64,000 nucleotides of DNA from Shewanella chilikensis (lineage in GTDB: Bacteria > Pseudomonadota > Gammaproteobacteria > Enterobacterales > Shewanellaceae), in the NCBI RefSeq assembly GCF_002836945.1, contig NZ_NIJM01000011.1, forward strand, positions 33,324-97,323, written 5' to 3'. The translations under genes and the position numbers were made by a program. This document shows, piece after piece, positions 32,064 to 41,486 of this stretch (position 1 is the stretch's first letter; the number at the start of each line of letters is the position of its first letter). A model generated the notes under the pieces. The model saw only the letters and a list, made by a program, of their open reading frames with translations. It ran no database searches and was not told the origin of the DNA.

Positions 32064-32948
32064 ATGACGAACAAGTCATTCATCAGTCGTCTTTTCAACT
32101 TTGGCGCGCCTCAATCCGGTAGCAATACCGGGGTGTTCCTCGCGGCCAATCACGCCTGGGTCTTTCGCCCGGAAAATGACGATCAAAGAGCCCTTTGTCA
32201 CTGCTATCCACTGCACAAAGATGATTGGAACTCACTGTTTTCCTCGGTTTATGCCGATTTTGGCCCTTCAAAATTACAATTGACTTTAGGTTTTGGTCGC
32301 TATCAACTTTTGAGTGCCGACCGGCCCAAGGTTGAAGCCGATGAGATGGCTCAGGCATTGGTGTGGGCGGTCAAGGATATGGTCAGCACGCCGCCAACCG
32401 ATATCCATTTGGATTACTTTGAATCGCCGATTAAAAGCAGTGACAAACTCAATGTTGTCGTCTGTTCCCACAGTCGCTTGTCTGCCTTGGCCCAGGAAAT
32501 AGATAAGGCCGGTATGCAGTTGGTGGGGATCAGCATCGAAGAGTTACTGCCCACTAACCTCTTTAACCAAGACCCTTTAGCCAGGCTGGTGATAAGCCAA
32601 GTGCCTGGACAGGAGTTATTACTCACTGTGGTACGCGAGGGTGAGCTCTATATGCAGCGGCGTATCCGCGGATTTGCCGAATTGCATCAGACCGATGCCG
32701 AATCCTTGGGGTTCGGCGTTGCCGATACCCTTAGCCTGGAGATCCAGCGCTCGATGGACTTTTTTGAAAGTCAGCTTCGGCAAGCGCCGGTGGCCTCGAT
32801 TGACATTATGGTTCAGGGGCAAACCTATGCCTTGGCGCAACTTGTGTCCCGTAATTTCAACCAGCAGGTGCGTCCGGTAGATGGCATGGATGTCGGCATG
32901 AAAATGGCTGAACTCAGCTATCAGGAACTTGAGCGGGGGAGTAAATGA
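32064..32948 (+). CDS. mshI: MSHA biogenesis protein MshI (PilM-like)
   Basis: Cytoplasmic actin-like (PilM-type) component of the inner-membrane assembly platform of the mannose-sensitive haemagglutinin pilus. The 294-residue protein is soluble, with SNTGVFLAANHAWVFRP near the start, and LVISQVPGQELLLTVVREG in the second half; classical PilM nucleotide motifs are weak. First gene of the Msh run; the ATGA at its end overlaps the next start. Upstream bases 31841-32063 must hold the locus promoter but no clear box was found. Confidence 0.85.
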   Translation: MTNKSFISRLFNFGAPQSGSNTGVFLAANHAWVFRPENDDQRALCHCYPLHKDDWNSLFSSVYADFGPSKLQLTLGFGRYQLLSADRPKVEADEMAQALVWAVKDMVSTPPTDIHLDYFESPIKSSDKLNVVVCSHSRLSALAQEIDKAGMQLVGISIEELLPTNLFNQDPLARLVISQVPGQELLLTVVREGELYMQRRIRGFAELHQTDAESLGFGVADTLSLEIQRSMDFFESQLRQAPVASIDIMVQGQTYALAQLVSRNFNQQVRPVDGMDVGMKMAELSYQELERGSK

Positions 32949-33544
32949 GCAAGACCCGGGTCAATCTCTATTCGCCTTCTCTCTTGCCCCCCAGGTTAAG
33001 GCTCAGTTTCGCCCGTTTGTTGGCTATTGCAGGTGTGCTCTTGTTACTGGGGCTTTCGCTTATCGGCTTGGGATGGTGGCAGCAAACGCAAGTGTCCAGG
33101 CAGTTGCTTGAGGTCGAGTCGCAGCGCCAGGCCTTGGAGAGCGAAAAACAACAACTGGAAGCCGAATTGGCCAAGCGTCGCCCTAGTGCCGAGCTGGTCG
33201 TTGAGCTGGAGCGCCGTACTCAGGAGCGGGAGCTCAAGGGGTTACTGCTGACCGAACTTGGGCAGCGGGAGCGCATGACCTCCAAGGGCTTTGCGCCTGT
33301 GCTGCAGGAGTTGGCCCAAGTGTCCGATGGCAGTGTGTGGCTGAGTCGCATCAAGCTGGAAGAAGGCAAATTGGCGTTTGAAGGTTTCGGCCAATATCCG
33401 CAGAGTCTGCCGCGTTGGATAGACAAGCTCAAACAAACAGAGAGTCTGAGAGGGCGCTCGTTTGCTTCCATGACCATGGCTCGGGAGCCAGGCCAGCCAT
33501 TGGCCTTCGTTCTGACCAGTGAAGCCCTGGAGGTGAAGAAATGA
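32945..33544 (+). CDS. PilN-like platform protein (second MshI-type gene)
   Basis: A 199-residue PilN-family protein: short cytoplasmic N-terminus with the MSKTRVNLYSPSLLPPRLR conserved start (VNLYSPxLLP, the PilM-binding motif in PilN), one membrane helix (about 24-46), a coiled coil (about 48-100) and a periplasmic ferredoxin-like domain (VWLSRIKLEEGKLAFEGF). In Pil systems PilM grips this N-terminal motif. It is coupled by 4-base overlaps to mshI and mshJ. Often annotated as part of MshI. Confidence 0.82.
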   Translation: MSKTRVNLYSPSLLPPRLRLSFARLLAIAGVLLLLGLSLIGLGWWQQTQVSRQLLEVESQRQALESEKQQLEAELAKRRPSAELVVELERRTQERELKGLLLTELGQRERMTSKGFAPVLQELAQVSDGSVWLSRIKLEEGKLAFEGFGQYPQSLPRWIDKLKQTESLRGRSFASMTMAREPGQPLAFVLTSEALEVKK

Positions 33545-34200
33545 ATTTCCTTCGGCGTCTGGGCCAAGCCTTTGATGGTTTGAGTCAAAGAGAAAGAGGC
33601 ATGGTGGCGGGAGTCAGCCTGTTGTTGCTGCTATTGCTGCTGTATCTGCCGCTGGAGTCTTTCTGGCTGGAGCGCCAGAGCAATCTGCAACGGCTGCATG
33701 CTGGCCAGAGTAGCATCAAGCTCAGCCAGCAACAGCTGGCGCTCTATCGTCAACGCCTGGCGGAAGATCCGGATACGGCGCTCAAGGCAAATTTGGCGCA
33801 AGTGAATCGTGATATCGCTACGCTGGATCAACAGCTGGACAGCCAGATGGTTGACATGGTGCCCGCCAGTTATATGCCGTCATTGCTTACCGCCTTGCTG
33901 GAACGGGTGCAGGGAATACAGTTGACCGGCTTCAAGTCTGTCGCCCCAACACCTTTGCTGGTGGTAGGCAAAGCCGATGAGCAGCAGATGAATCTTTATA
34001 GCCACGGCATAGTGCTGGAGCTGGAAGGTGACTATTTCGCCGTGCTCAAGTTTGTACAGGCGGTGGAAAAGATGCCGGACAAGCTTTATTGGAAGCGCCT
34101 GGATTACCGGGTGTCTGAGTATCCCAAGGCCAGTGTGCAACTTGAGTTATACACGCTCAGCATCAATGAGGACTTTATCAGTGTGGCATCATCCAGCTAA
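33541..34200 (+). CDS. mshJ: MSHA biogenesis protein MshJ (PilO-like)
   Basis: PilO-type platform protein, 219 residues: one membrane helix (about 20-39), coiled coil (about 45-105) and a periplasmic domain (LTGFKSVAPTPLLV, GIVLELEGDYFAVLKFVQAVEKMP). Such proteins dimerise with the PilN-like partner and link the platform to the secretin. ATG has GGAGG upstream and overlaps the preceding stop. mshK starts inside its last codons. Confidence 0.87.
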   Translation: MNFLRRLGQAFDGLSQRERGMVAGVSLLLLLLLLYLPLESFWLERQSNLQRLHAGQSSIKLSQQQLALYRQRLAEDPDTALKANLAQVNRDIATLDQQLDSQMVDMVPASYMPSLLTALLERVQGIQLTGFKSVAPTPLLVVGKADEQQMNLYSHGIVLELEGDYFAVLKFVQAVEKMPDKLYWKRLDYRVSEYPKASVQLELYTLSINEDFISVASSS

Positions 34201-34507
34201 GAGCTTAATCTTATTGGCGCTACTCTGTAGCCAGGATCTCGTTGCCGCCAGTTTGCGGGACCCCACCATGCCGGCGCAGGGGCTGATCGCTCCGGCCAAG
34301 GGGCCGGGCGGGCAGGGCTTGGTACTGAGCAGTCTGCTCAATGGACCTCAGGGCAGGCGGGCCGTGATCAATAACCAAATTTACCGCCAGGGAGACAGGA
34401 TTCAAGGTGTGGTGCTAAGCCGTATCGATCAGGGCAGTGTTTTGCTGGCCGATGGCCGCCGACTCTATCTGTTTCAAGCGATTACCGAGCGCAAGGAAAA
34501 ACATTAA
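34181..34507 (+). CDS. mshK: MSHA biogenesis protein MshK
   Basis: Small periplasmic PilP-like protein of 108 residues: signal-like N-terminus (KSLILLALLCSQDLVAA), the RDPTMPAQG segment, then a beta domain (GRRAVINNQIYRQGDRIQGVVLSRIDQGSVLLADGRRLYLF). I chose GTG at 34181 because GAGGA lies 8 bases before it; an ATG at 34166 has no ribosome site. It overlaps mshJ by 20 bases and mshL by one. Likely pilotage or alignment factor for the secretin. Confidence 0.82.
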   Translation: MWHHPAKSLILLALLCSQDLVAASLRDPTMPAQGLIAPAKGPGGQGLVLSSLLNGPQGRRAVINNQIYRQGDRIQGVVLSRIDQGSVLLADGRRLYLFQAITERKEKH

Positions 34508-36237
34508 TGAAAACCAGACTCGCCTCTATGCTGCCGTTGTTGGTTCTGGGCCTGGCGGCCTGCCAAACCACGGATAGGCCCAACCCAGCAGCTTCCAAAG
34601 AGGCGCTGCGCGATTCCATGGCGCAGCAAAGTGCCAGGGCAGTAGTGCCCCCTCCGGCCAGCTTGCCTCCCGGTGTGCAGCAGGAGTTGAATGCCGATGG
34701 TCTTTTGGCCGGGCTGGCGGCACCTATGCAGACAGAGCGGCGTTTTGATGTCTCGGCCAATGATGTCGATGCCAGAGTGTTTTTTCCGAGTTTGGTGGAA
34801 GGCACTCCCTTCAGTGTGGCTGTGCATCCACAAGTGAGCGGCAATATCTCTTTATCGCTCAAGGGCGTAACTCTGAGTGAAGCCTTGCAGGTAGTGCAGG
34901 ATATTTACGGTTATGAGATCAGCCGGGAAGGACGAGTCTTGAGGGTCTATCCCGCTGGCCTTAGAACCGAGACTTTCCCGGTCAATTACCTCTATATGGA
35001 GCGTATCGGTCTGTCGCTGACCTCGGTCAGCTCGGGAAGGATCTCTGACAACAATAACAACAACGGCAATAGCAATCAGAACAATAATGGCCTGAACAAC
35101 AATAACAACAGTGGTTTTGGCAATAACAACAATAACAATAGCAACAACCAGAACAGCAATAACACCAACGGCACCTTTATCAGTTCCCGCACCAAGACAG
35201 ATTTCTGGGGCGAGTTGCAAAAGACCCTGGAATCAATTCTGGGCAACAGTGGCGATGGCCGCTCCGTGGTGGTCACTCCCCAGGCCGGCTTGGTAACCGT
35301 CAGAGCCAATCCGGATGAGTTACGGCAAATTCGCAGTTTCCTTTCCACCGCCGAGAGCCATCTGCAGCGGCAGGTTATTCTGGAAGCCAAGATCCTCGAA
35401 GTGACCCTCTCCGATGGTTATCAGCAGGGGATCCAATGGGATAGGTTAGCCTCTGATGGAGGGAGTGCAGATAACAATTGGGATGGAATCACCGGCAGTT
35501 ATGATCGCAGAGGTCATAAAGCTGAGGTGGGTTTCGGTACTTCTGGAGGAACGTTTGCTGATTCAATCTCAAATGTGATCGGCGGTGTAACTTCGTTGAA
35601 AATTACGGGTACGGATTTTTCGGCTTTGATCACTCTGCTCGATACCCAAGGCGATGTCGATGTGCTCTCAAGCCCCAGGGTGACAGCGTCCAATAACCAG
35701 AAGGCGGTGATCAAAGTTGGCCGTGACGAATACTTTGTCACGGATGTTTCCTCTACCACAGTGGCCAGCACTACGCCTGTGACCTCTCCTGAGGTGGAGT
35801 TGACGCCCTTCTTCTCGGGAATCGCTCTGGATGTGACGCCCCAAATAGACAAAGACGGCAGTGTCTTGCTGCATGTACATCCTTCAGTCACAGATGTGAA
35901 AGAGCAGAACAAGAGTATCAAGATAAGTGACTCTTCGTTGGATCTGCCCTTGGCCCAGAGTGAAATCCGTGAGTCCGACACTGTCATCAAGGCGCTTTCC
36001 GGTGATGTGGTAGTGATTGGCGGCCTGATGAAGAGCGAGAATACCGAAGTGGTATCCAAGGTGCCGCTGCTGGGTGATATTCCCTTTATCGGTGAAGCCT
36101 TTACCAACCGCAGTAAGTTAAAGCGCAAGACAGAGCTGGTGATTTTGCTCAAGCCGACCGTGGTAGTTGATGGCACCTGGCAAAAAGAACTGCAACGTTC
36201 CCAGAGCTTGCTCGACCGCTGGTATCCACAGGAATAA
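34507..36237 (+). CDS. mshL: MSHA secretin MshL
   Basis: Outer-membrane secretin through which the pilus passes. The 576-residue protein is a lipoprotein with lipobox LAAC (Cys19), an STN-like N-domain (residues 90-150, FSVAVHPQVSGNISLSLKGV), an N-type periplasmic domain, then the secretin domain ending VVIGGLMKSENTEVVSKVPLLGDIPFIGEAF. A striking stretch at residues 182-222 has 27 asparagines of 41, between two structured parts. Overlaps mshK by one base; mshM follows after 8 bases. Confidence 0.95.
   Translation: MKTRLASMLPLLVLGLAACQTTDRPNPAASKEALRDSMAQQSARAVVPPPASLPPGVQQELNADGLLAGLAAPMQTERRFDVSANDVDARVFFPSLVEGTPFSVAVHPQVSGNISLSLKGVTLSEALQVVQDIYGYEISREGRVLRVYPAGLRTETFPVNYLYMERIGLSLTSVSSGRISDNNNNNGNSNQNNNGLNNNNNSGFGNNNNNNSNNQNSNNTNGTFISSRTKTDFWGELQKTLESILGNSGDGRSVVVTPQAGLVTVRANPDELRQIRSFLSTAESHLQRQVILEAKILEVTLSDGYQQGIQWDRLASDGGSADNNWDGITGSYDRRGHKAEVGFGTSGGTFADSISNVIGGVTSLKITGTDFSALITLLDTQGDVDVLSSPRVTASNNQKAVIKVGRDEYFVTDVSSTTVASTTPVTSPEVELTPFFSGIALDVTPQIDKDGSVLLHVHPSVTDVKEQNKSIKISDSSLDLPLAQSEIRESDTVIKALSGDVVVIGGLMKSENTEVVSKVPLLGDIPFIGEAFTNRSKLKRKTELVILLKPTVVVDGTWQKELQRSQSLLDRWYPQE
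35050..35172 (+). repeat. AAC/AAT trinucleotide tract encoding poly-asparagine in MshL
   Basis: Forty-one codons, 27 of them asparagine (AAC or AAT), broken by Gly, Ser, Gln and a few others. Imperfect triplet repeats such as this can change length by slippage without shifting frame. No other secretin part here has such bias. Confidence 0.85.
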
Positions 36238-36245
36238 CCGCTTCT

Positions 36246-37157
36246 ATGTATCTGCAGCACTTTGGCATGCAGAGCATGCCTTTTGCCCTGACCCCCAATA
36301 CAGGTTTTTTCCTGGGGTTGGCTCCCCATGTGGAGGCCTTGCAAGTATTGCAGGTGGCGCTGCAAACCGGGGAAGGTTTTATCAAGGTCACCGGCGAGGT
36401 GGGAACCGGCAAGACCTTACTGTGCCGCAAACTGCTCAACGAGTTACCGCAGCAGTTTCGCTGCGCCTGGTTGCCTAATCCTTATCTGACCCCGGCAGAA
36501 CTCAGGCTGGCGATTGCCGAGGAGCTGGGGATTGCCGTGAGTGATATTAAAGATCAGCAGCAACTCAGTGGTCTTATTCAGCAGCAACTGCTGGCGCTCA
36601 GTGCCCAAGGGCTTAATATTGTTTTGCTGCTTGATGAAGCCCAAGCTCTGCCGGATGAGAGTCTTGAAGCTTTGCGGCTGTTGACCAATCTGGAAACCGA
36701 GAGCCGCAAGTTGCTGCAGGTGGTGATCTTCGGCCAGCCCGAGTTGGATGCGCGCTTGGCGCAGCAAGAGTTTCGCCAGTTACGCCAGAGGATCACCTTC
36801 AGCTATCGCTTGCGGCCGCTGACCCGGGATGAAGTCTATGCCTATCTGCGCCACAGATTGGCAGTGGCCGGTTATCAGGGGCCGGCGTTATTCAGCGCCG
36901 CAGACAGTAAGCGTATTGCCATCGCCGCCAGAGGGATCCCCAGATTGGTGAATATTTTGGCGCACAAGGCGCTGTTGCTCTGTTTCGGTGAAGGCAAACA
37001 GCAAGTAACATCCACTCATATCAAAGGCGCCATCAAGGATACCGAAGATGCTTCCCGTACTTCCAACTGGCGCTGGCTTTGGTCGACTCTAGCGCTGCTC
37101 CTTGCTTCAGTCGGCGCCTCGGTTGGGGTTTATGCCATGAAGGGAACTGGACTATGA
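36246..37157 (+). CDS. mshM: MSHA biogenesis ATPase MshM (ExeA-like)
   Basis: AAA-family ATPase related to ExeA/GspA, which helps place the secretin in the cell wall. The 303-residue protein has Walker A GEVGTGKT (residues 50-57), Walker B IVLLLDEAQALPDE, sensor IFGQPELDARL and arginine-finger-like RGIPRLVNILAHKALL, and a C-terminal membrane helix (about 277-298) preceding a short tail. Overlaps mshN by 4 bases. Confidence 0.93.
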   Translation: MYLQHFGMQSMPFALTPNTGFFLGLAPHVEALQVLQVALQTGEGFIKVTGEVGTGKTLLCRKLLNELPQQFRCAWLPNPYLTPAELRLAIAEELGIAVSDIKDQQQLSGLIQQQLLALSAQGLNIVLLLDEAQALPDESLEALRLLTNLETESRKLLQVVIFGQPELDARLAQQEFRQLRQRITFSYRLRPLTRDEVYAYLRHRLAVAGYQGPALFSAADSKRIAIAARGIPRLVNILAHKALLLCFGEGKQQVTSTHIKGAIKDTEDASRTSNWRWLWSTLALLLASVGASVGVYAMKGTGL

Positions 37158-38512
37158 GCGTGGTCAATCAGATGCTCAAGGACCTGGATAAACGCCAGCA
37201 GCCCCACAACTTAGCTCATGTTCCGGCGGGGCAGGCCAGTCAAGCGGCGGCCAACCCCTGGTGGTTGCTGCTGGGTGGCACGCTGCTTGGCATCTCTTTG
37301 TTGGCGCTGGGGTTATGGTTGGGCGGTTATCTGGGAAGTGGCAGTCAAAGCGCTTCTCAAAACCAAAACCAAAGCGGTGACCGAGCAGAGCCATCACAGA
37401 CAGTGCCGTATGAGCCTGGGCCTACGGGCCGAAATCGGCCACAGCCGAGGGCAGTCTCAAGCGCTGCCGATGGCAGTGATAGATTAAATTTGGAGCCTGA
37501 GGCGCAGATCTCGGCGCTGCAACTTCCCAGCAAGAGCCTGGCTCCAAGTGAACAATCCAAAGCTCCTGATACGGGCTTGAATGCTCAAGGCTCAGCTTTT
37601 GAAACAAAAAGCTCTGAAACGAACGACTTTGAAACAAAAAGCCCGGAAATCTATGGCTCAGAAACGGGCAGCTTCAATTCGAGCCTTGCCGCCTCTGGGA
37701 AATTTGATACCAAGGCTGTTGGTGATATTCCGGCCGCCAAGGCAGAGCCGCTCGGACAGGAGGCTGGACAAGAGCCATCTCAGTCAGCACAAATAAAAAC
37801 ACCGGGTCGCAATGAAAAGTCAGGCTTGGAGCAGAAGCCCAGCTCCAATGAGAGTGGCCGGATAACCCAATCCAGATCAGCGGCTGCTAAACCAAGCCAG
37901 GCAAAAATGAGCGTGACTCAGGTCTCTCTGACCCCGGCAGAGCTGTCGCAAAAGAAATTACAACAGGGACAACAGGCCAAGGAACTGGGACAGACAGACA
38001 AGGCAATGTCGGCCTATGCCGAAGCCTTGCGTTTGAATGATGCCAATCACAACGCCCGCCAGGAGCTGGCTGCGCTGTTTTATGGTCGTGGCGAGTTGGA
38101 CAAGGCGGCAGTACTGCTGCGTCAAGGTGCCGAAAGTTATCCGCAGCAACCAGTGTTTTGGTTGTTGCTGGCCCGGGTGCAGAAGGCTCGCAGCGAGTTA
38201 CCTCTGGCTCTTGCCAGTTTGCAACAGATAGCCGATGGCAGCGAGCTTGGGCGCGAGAAATGGCTGCTGCAGGCGGAACTTGGCCAAAGTCTCAAGGATT
38301 GGCCCTTGGTACAACAAAGTTATCTTAGCTTGATCCAGCAGGATGCCTCCCAGGGGCGCTGGTGGTTGGGGCTGGCTTATGCCCAGGATGCGAGTGGCGA
38401 TTATGATGCCGCCAAGGCCAGTTACCAGGAAGCACTCAAGCGCCAGGGCTTGTCCTCGGATGCCCGTGACTACATAGAAAACCGACTCGTCCAGTTAGGA
38501 GGCCGCCAGTGA
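37154..38512 (+). CDS. mshN: MSHA biogenesis protein MshN (TPR)
   Basis: The 452-residue inner-membrane protein has a short cytoplasmic start (MSVVNQMLKDLDKRQQ, a motif shared with GspB/ExeB-like partners of ExeA), a membrane helix (about 36-60), a long low-complexity segment (about 61-265, rich in Ser, Glu, Gln and Pro with SETNDFETKSPEI-type near-repeats) and a C-terminal TPR array (270-450, AMSAYAEALRLNDANHNAR, GELDKAAVLLRQGAE). Probably partners MshM. Start set at 37154, inside the mshM stop. Confidence 0.9.
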   Translation: MSVVNQMLKDLDKRQQPHNLAHVPAGQASQAAANPWWLLLGGTLLGISLLALGLWLGGYLGSGSQSASQNQNQSGDRAEPSQTVPYEPGPTGRNRPQPRAVSSAADGSDRLNLEPEAQISALQLPSKSLAPSEQSKAPDTGLNAQGSAFETKSSETNDFETKSPEIYGSETGSFNSSLAASGKFDTKAVGDIPAAKAEPLGQEAGQEPSQSAQIKTPGRNEKSGLEQKPSSNESGRITQSRSAAAKPSQAKMSVTQVSLTPAELSQKKLQQGQQAKELGQTDKAMSAYAEALRLNDANHNARQELAALFYGRGELDKAAVLLRQGAESYPQQPVFWLLLARVQKARSELPLALASLQQIADGSELGREKWLLQAELGQSLKDWPLVQQSYLSLIQQDASQGRWWLGLAYAQDASGDYDAAKASYQEALKRQGLSSDARDYIENRLVQLGGRQ

Positions 38513-40263
38513 AACCCAAGTTGAAAATGCGCCTCGGTGATCTCCTGGTTCAGGAGCAGATTATCAGCGAGGTGCAGCTGCAAAACGCGCTGTCACAACA
38601 AAAACAAACCGGCCGCAAGCTGGGACGCACCCTGATAGACATGGACTTTATCAGCGAGGAGCAGCTGCTGCAGTTTCTCTCGCATCAGTTGAATATTCCC
38701 TTTATCGATATCAGCAAGCGCCCCATTCCTGCCGAGGTGGTCAACCTCTTGTCTGAAGTGCAGGCGCGGCGTTTTCGAGCTTTGGTGATTGAGGCCGATA
38801 GCGATTCCGTGCTGGTGGCCATGAGCGATCCTGCCGATCTGCAGGCGCTGGATGAATTGGATGTGCTGTTGGCGCCAAGACGCCTGAAACTGGCGGTGGT
38901 GAAGGAACAGCAGCTGTTCGATGCTTTTGACAACCTCTATCGCCGCACCGGCCACATTGCCCAGATGGCCGGTAAGTTGGAGGAGGAATACGCCGCCGAT
39001 GATCAGTTCGATCTCGCCAGTTTGACTGAAGGCGACAGCGACAACGAGACCACAGTGGTTAAGCTGTTGCAGTCGATTTTCGAGGATGCGGTGCAGATCC
39101 GCGCCTCGGACATTCACATTGAACCCGGTGACAAGTCGCTCAGGATCCGCCAGCGGGTGGATGGTCTGTTGCAGGAAAACGTGCTCAAAGAGGTCAATAT
39201 CGCCGCGGCGCTGGTGCTCAGGCTTAAGCTGATGGCCGGCTTGGATATCTCGGAAAAACGTTTGCCCCAGGATGGCCGTTTTCATATTGAAATCAAAGGC
39301 CATCAGATAGATGTGCGTATGTCTACCATGCCCATCTATCACGGTGAGTCTGTGGTGATGCGGCTGTTGGATCAATCGGCAGGGCTCTTGACCCTGAATG
39401 AAACCGGGATGCCGCCGCATATTCTCGAGCGGGTACGGCGGCAGATAAAACGCCCCCACGGCATGTTGTTGGTCACAGGCCCTACAGGTTCGGGTAAGAC
39501 CACTACACTTTATGGCATTCTCAGTGAACTGAACAAGGCTGAGAGCAAGATCATTACTGTGGAAGATCCGGTGGAATATCAACTGCCGCGGATCAACCAG
39601 GTACAGGTCAATCACAAGATAGGCCTGGATTTTTCCAATGTACTGCGCACCACCCTGCGCCAGGACCCCGACATCATAATGGTGGGGGAGATGCGGGATC
39701 AGGAAACCGTCGAAATCGGCTTGCGCGGCGCCCTGACAGGTCACTTCGTGCTCTCGACCCTGCACACCAATGACGCCATTACCAGCGCCCTGCGTTTGCT
39801 TGATATGGGGGCGGCCAGTTATTTGGTGGCCAGTGCCCTCAGGGTCATTATCGCCCAGCGCCTGGTGCGGCGGGTGTGTAAGAACTGCGCCACAGATTAT
39901 CAACTCACGCCGCAGGACAGGGTCTGGCTCCAGAGCATCAGCAAGCGCGACTTTTCCGATGCCAGGTTTAGAGTGGGCACTGGGTGTCAGAGCTGTTCCG
40001 GCACAGGTTATCGTGGCCGGATTGGGGTATTTGAGATCCTCGAACTGGATGAAGCCATGATAGAGGCGATGCGCAGCGGTAATCCCCATGAATTTGCCCG
40101 CGCTGCTTACGCCAGCGAGCAGTTTACCCCGCTGGCTGAATCGGCACTGGCATATTTGCACTCTGGCCTGACAACCATAGAAGAGGTCGCCAAGTTGGTG
40201 GAAGATGTCTCTGAAGCTCAGGTGCCGTTGGCGGCCGAGATGATGGCTAGGGATGAGGTCTGA
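38509..40263 (+). CDS. mshE: MSHA pilus assembly ATPase MshE
   Basis: GspE/PilB-type hexameric ATPase that drives pilus extension; MshE of Vibrio binds c-di-GMP through its N-terminal domain. The 584-residue protein has the N-terminal MshEN segment (RLGDLLVQEQIISEVQLQNAL, then KLGRTLIDMDFISEEQLLQFLSHQ), Walker A GPTGSGKTT at 324-332, Asp box, Walker B (IIMVGEMRDQETVEIGL), and two C-x2-C pairs (CKNC about 458, CQSC about 493) for zinc. GTG start with AGGAGG. The MshEN repeats suggest c-di-GMP control here too. Confidence 0.95.
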   Translation: MKPKLKMRLGDLLVQEQIISEVQLQNALSQQKQTGRKLGRTLIDMDFISEEQLLQFLSHQLNIPFIDISKRPIPAEVVNLLSEVQARRFRALVIEADSDSVLVAMSDPADLQALDELDVLLAPRRLKLAVVKEQQLFDAFDNLYRRTGHIAQMAGKLEEEYAADDQFDLASLTEGDSDNETTVVKLLQSIFEDAVQIRASDIHIEPGDKSLRIRQRVDGLLQENVLKEVNIAAALVLRLKLMAGLDISEKRLPQDGRFHIEIKGHQIDVRMSTMPIYHGESVVMRLLDQSAGLLTLNETGMPPHILERVRRQIKRPHGMLLVTGPTGSGKTTTLYGILSELNKAESKIITVEDPVEYQLPRINQVQVNHKIGLDFSNVLRTTLRQDPDIIMVGEMRDQETVEIGLRGALTGHFVLSTLHTNDAITSALRLLDMGAASYLVASALRVIIAQRLVRRVCKNCATDYQLTPQDRVWLQSISKRDFSDARFRVGTGCQSCSGTGYRGRIGVFEILELDEAMIEAMRSGNPHEFARAAYASEQFTPLAESALAYLHSGLTTIEEVAKLVEDVSEAQVPLAAEMMARDEV

Positions 40264-40265
40264 TT

Positions 40266-41486
40266 ATGCCGCTTTATGCCTATCGGGGCCGGGATGCCGG
40301 CGGTGAACAGGTAAAAGGGCAGCTGGATGCCGCCTCCGAGAGTGCGGCGGCCGATCAACTGCTGGCCAGAGCCGTGATCCCGCTGGAACTCAATGAGGTC
40401 AAAGCGGGCCGGGATCTTAGCCTCAAGGGCCTGCTCAAACGCAGAGTCAGTCTGGATGAGCTGCAGATCTTTACCCGGCAGATGTATTCCCTGACCCGCT
40501 CCGGCATTCCTATTCTGCGAGCCATTGCCGGGCTGGCGGAGACCACCCACTCCAAGCGGATGAAAGAGGCGTTGCAGGATGTCTCAGAGCAGTTGACCGC
40601 CGGGCGGCCGCTGTCGTCGGCGATGAACCATCATCCGGACGTGTTCGACGCCTTGTTCGTCTCCATGGTGCATGTGGGAGAAAACACCGGCAAACTGGAA
40701 GATGCCTTTTTGCAGTTGTCCGGTTATATCGAGCGGGAGCAGGAAACCCGCAGACGGATCAAATCTGCCATGCGTTACCCCATGTTTGTTCTGTTGGCGG
40801 TGGTGCTGGCACTGGTGATCCTCAATATTATGGTGATCCCCAAGTTCGCCGAAATGTTTTCCCGCTTCGGTGCCGAATTACCCTGGGCGACCCGGTTGCT
40901 TATCGGTACTTCCAACCTGTTTGTCAATTATTGGCCCTTGATGCTGGTGGCGCTGGTGGTAACTGTACTCGGGGTGAGTTATTGGCACAAAACCGAGCAG
41001 GGGGAAAAGCAGTGGGATCGCTGGAAGCTGCATATTCCGGCGGTGGGTTCCATCATAGAGCGCTCGACTCTGGCTCGTTATTGCCGTAGTTTCGCCATGA
41101 TGTTGAGCGCCGGGGTGCCCATGACTCAGGCGCTCAGCTTGGTGGCCGACGCTGTGGATAACAGTTATATGCACGACAGAATCGTCAACATGCGCCGCGG
41201 GGTCGAAGCGGGGGAATCTATGCTGAGGGTTTCCAATCAGAGTCAGTTGTTTACGCCTCTGGTGTTGCAGATGGTGGCGGTTGGGGAGGAAACCGGCCGC
41301 ATAGATCAGCTACTCAATGATGCCGCCGATTTTTATGAGGGTGAGGTAGATTATGACCTCAAGAACCTCACCGCCAGGCTGGAACCTATTTTGATCGGCA
41401 TAGTGGCAGTTGTGGTGCTGATCCTGGCGCTGGGTATTTATCTGCCTATGTGGGACATGCTCAATGTGGTCAAGGGAGGCGGCTGA
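40266..41486 (+). CDS. mshG: MSHA biogenesis protein MshG (GspF/PilC-like)
   Basis: Polytopic platform protein under the ATPase. The 406-residue protein holds two GspF domains: one with LQIFTRQMYSLTRSGIPILRA and MRYPMFVLLAVVLALVILNIMVIPKF, one with LARYCRSFAMMLSAGVPMTQAL and TPLVLQMVAVGEETGRI; a final membrane helix precedes LPMWDMLNVVKGG. GAGG lies 7 bases from ATG. It follows mshE by two bases and its stop overlaps the mshF start. Confidence 0.95.
   Translation: MPLYAYRGRDAGGEQVKGQLDAASESAAADQLLARAVIPLELNEVKAGRDLSLKGLLKRRVSLDELQIFTRQMYSLTRSGIPILRAIAGLAETTHSKRMKEALQDVSEQLTAGRPLSSAMNHHPDVFDALFVSMVHVGENTGKLEDAFLQLSGYIEREQETRRRIKSAMRYPMFVLLAVVLALVILNIMVIPKFAEMFSRFGAELPWATRLLIGTSNLFVNYWPLMLVALVVTVLGVSYWHKTEQGEKQWDRWKLHIPAVGSIIERSTLARYCRSFAMMLSAGVPMTQALSLVADAVDNSYMHDRIVNMRRGVEAGESMLRVSNQSQLFTPLVLQMVAVGEETGRIDQLLNDAADFYEGEVDYDLKNLTARLEPILIGIVAVVVLILALGIYLPMWDMLNVVKGGG

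Noticed and set aside
34166..34180. ATG at 34166 as the mshK start
   Set aside because: No ribosome binding site, while GTG at 34181 has GAGGA at correct spacing.
38593..40161. 522-codon minus-strand open frame opposite mshE
   Set aside because: Shadow of a strongly conserved ATPase gene; composition typical of antisense frames.
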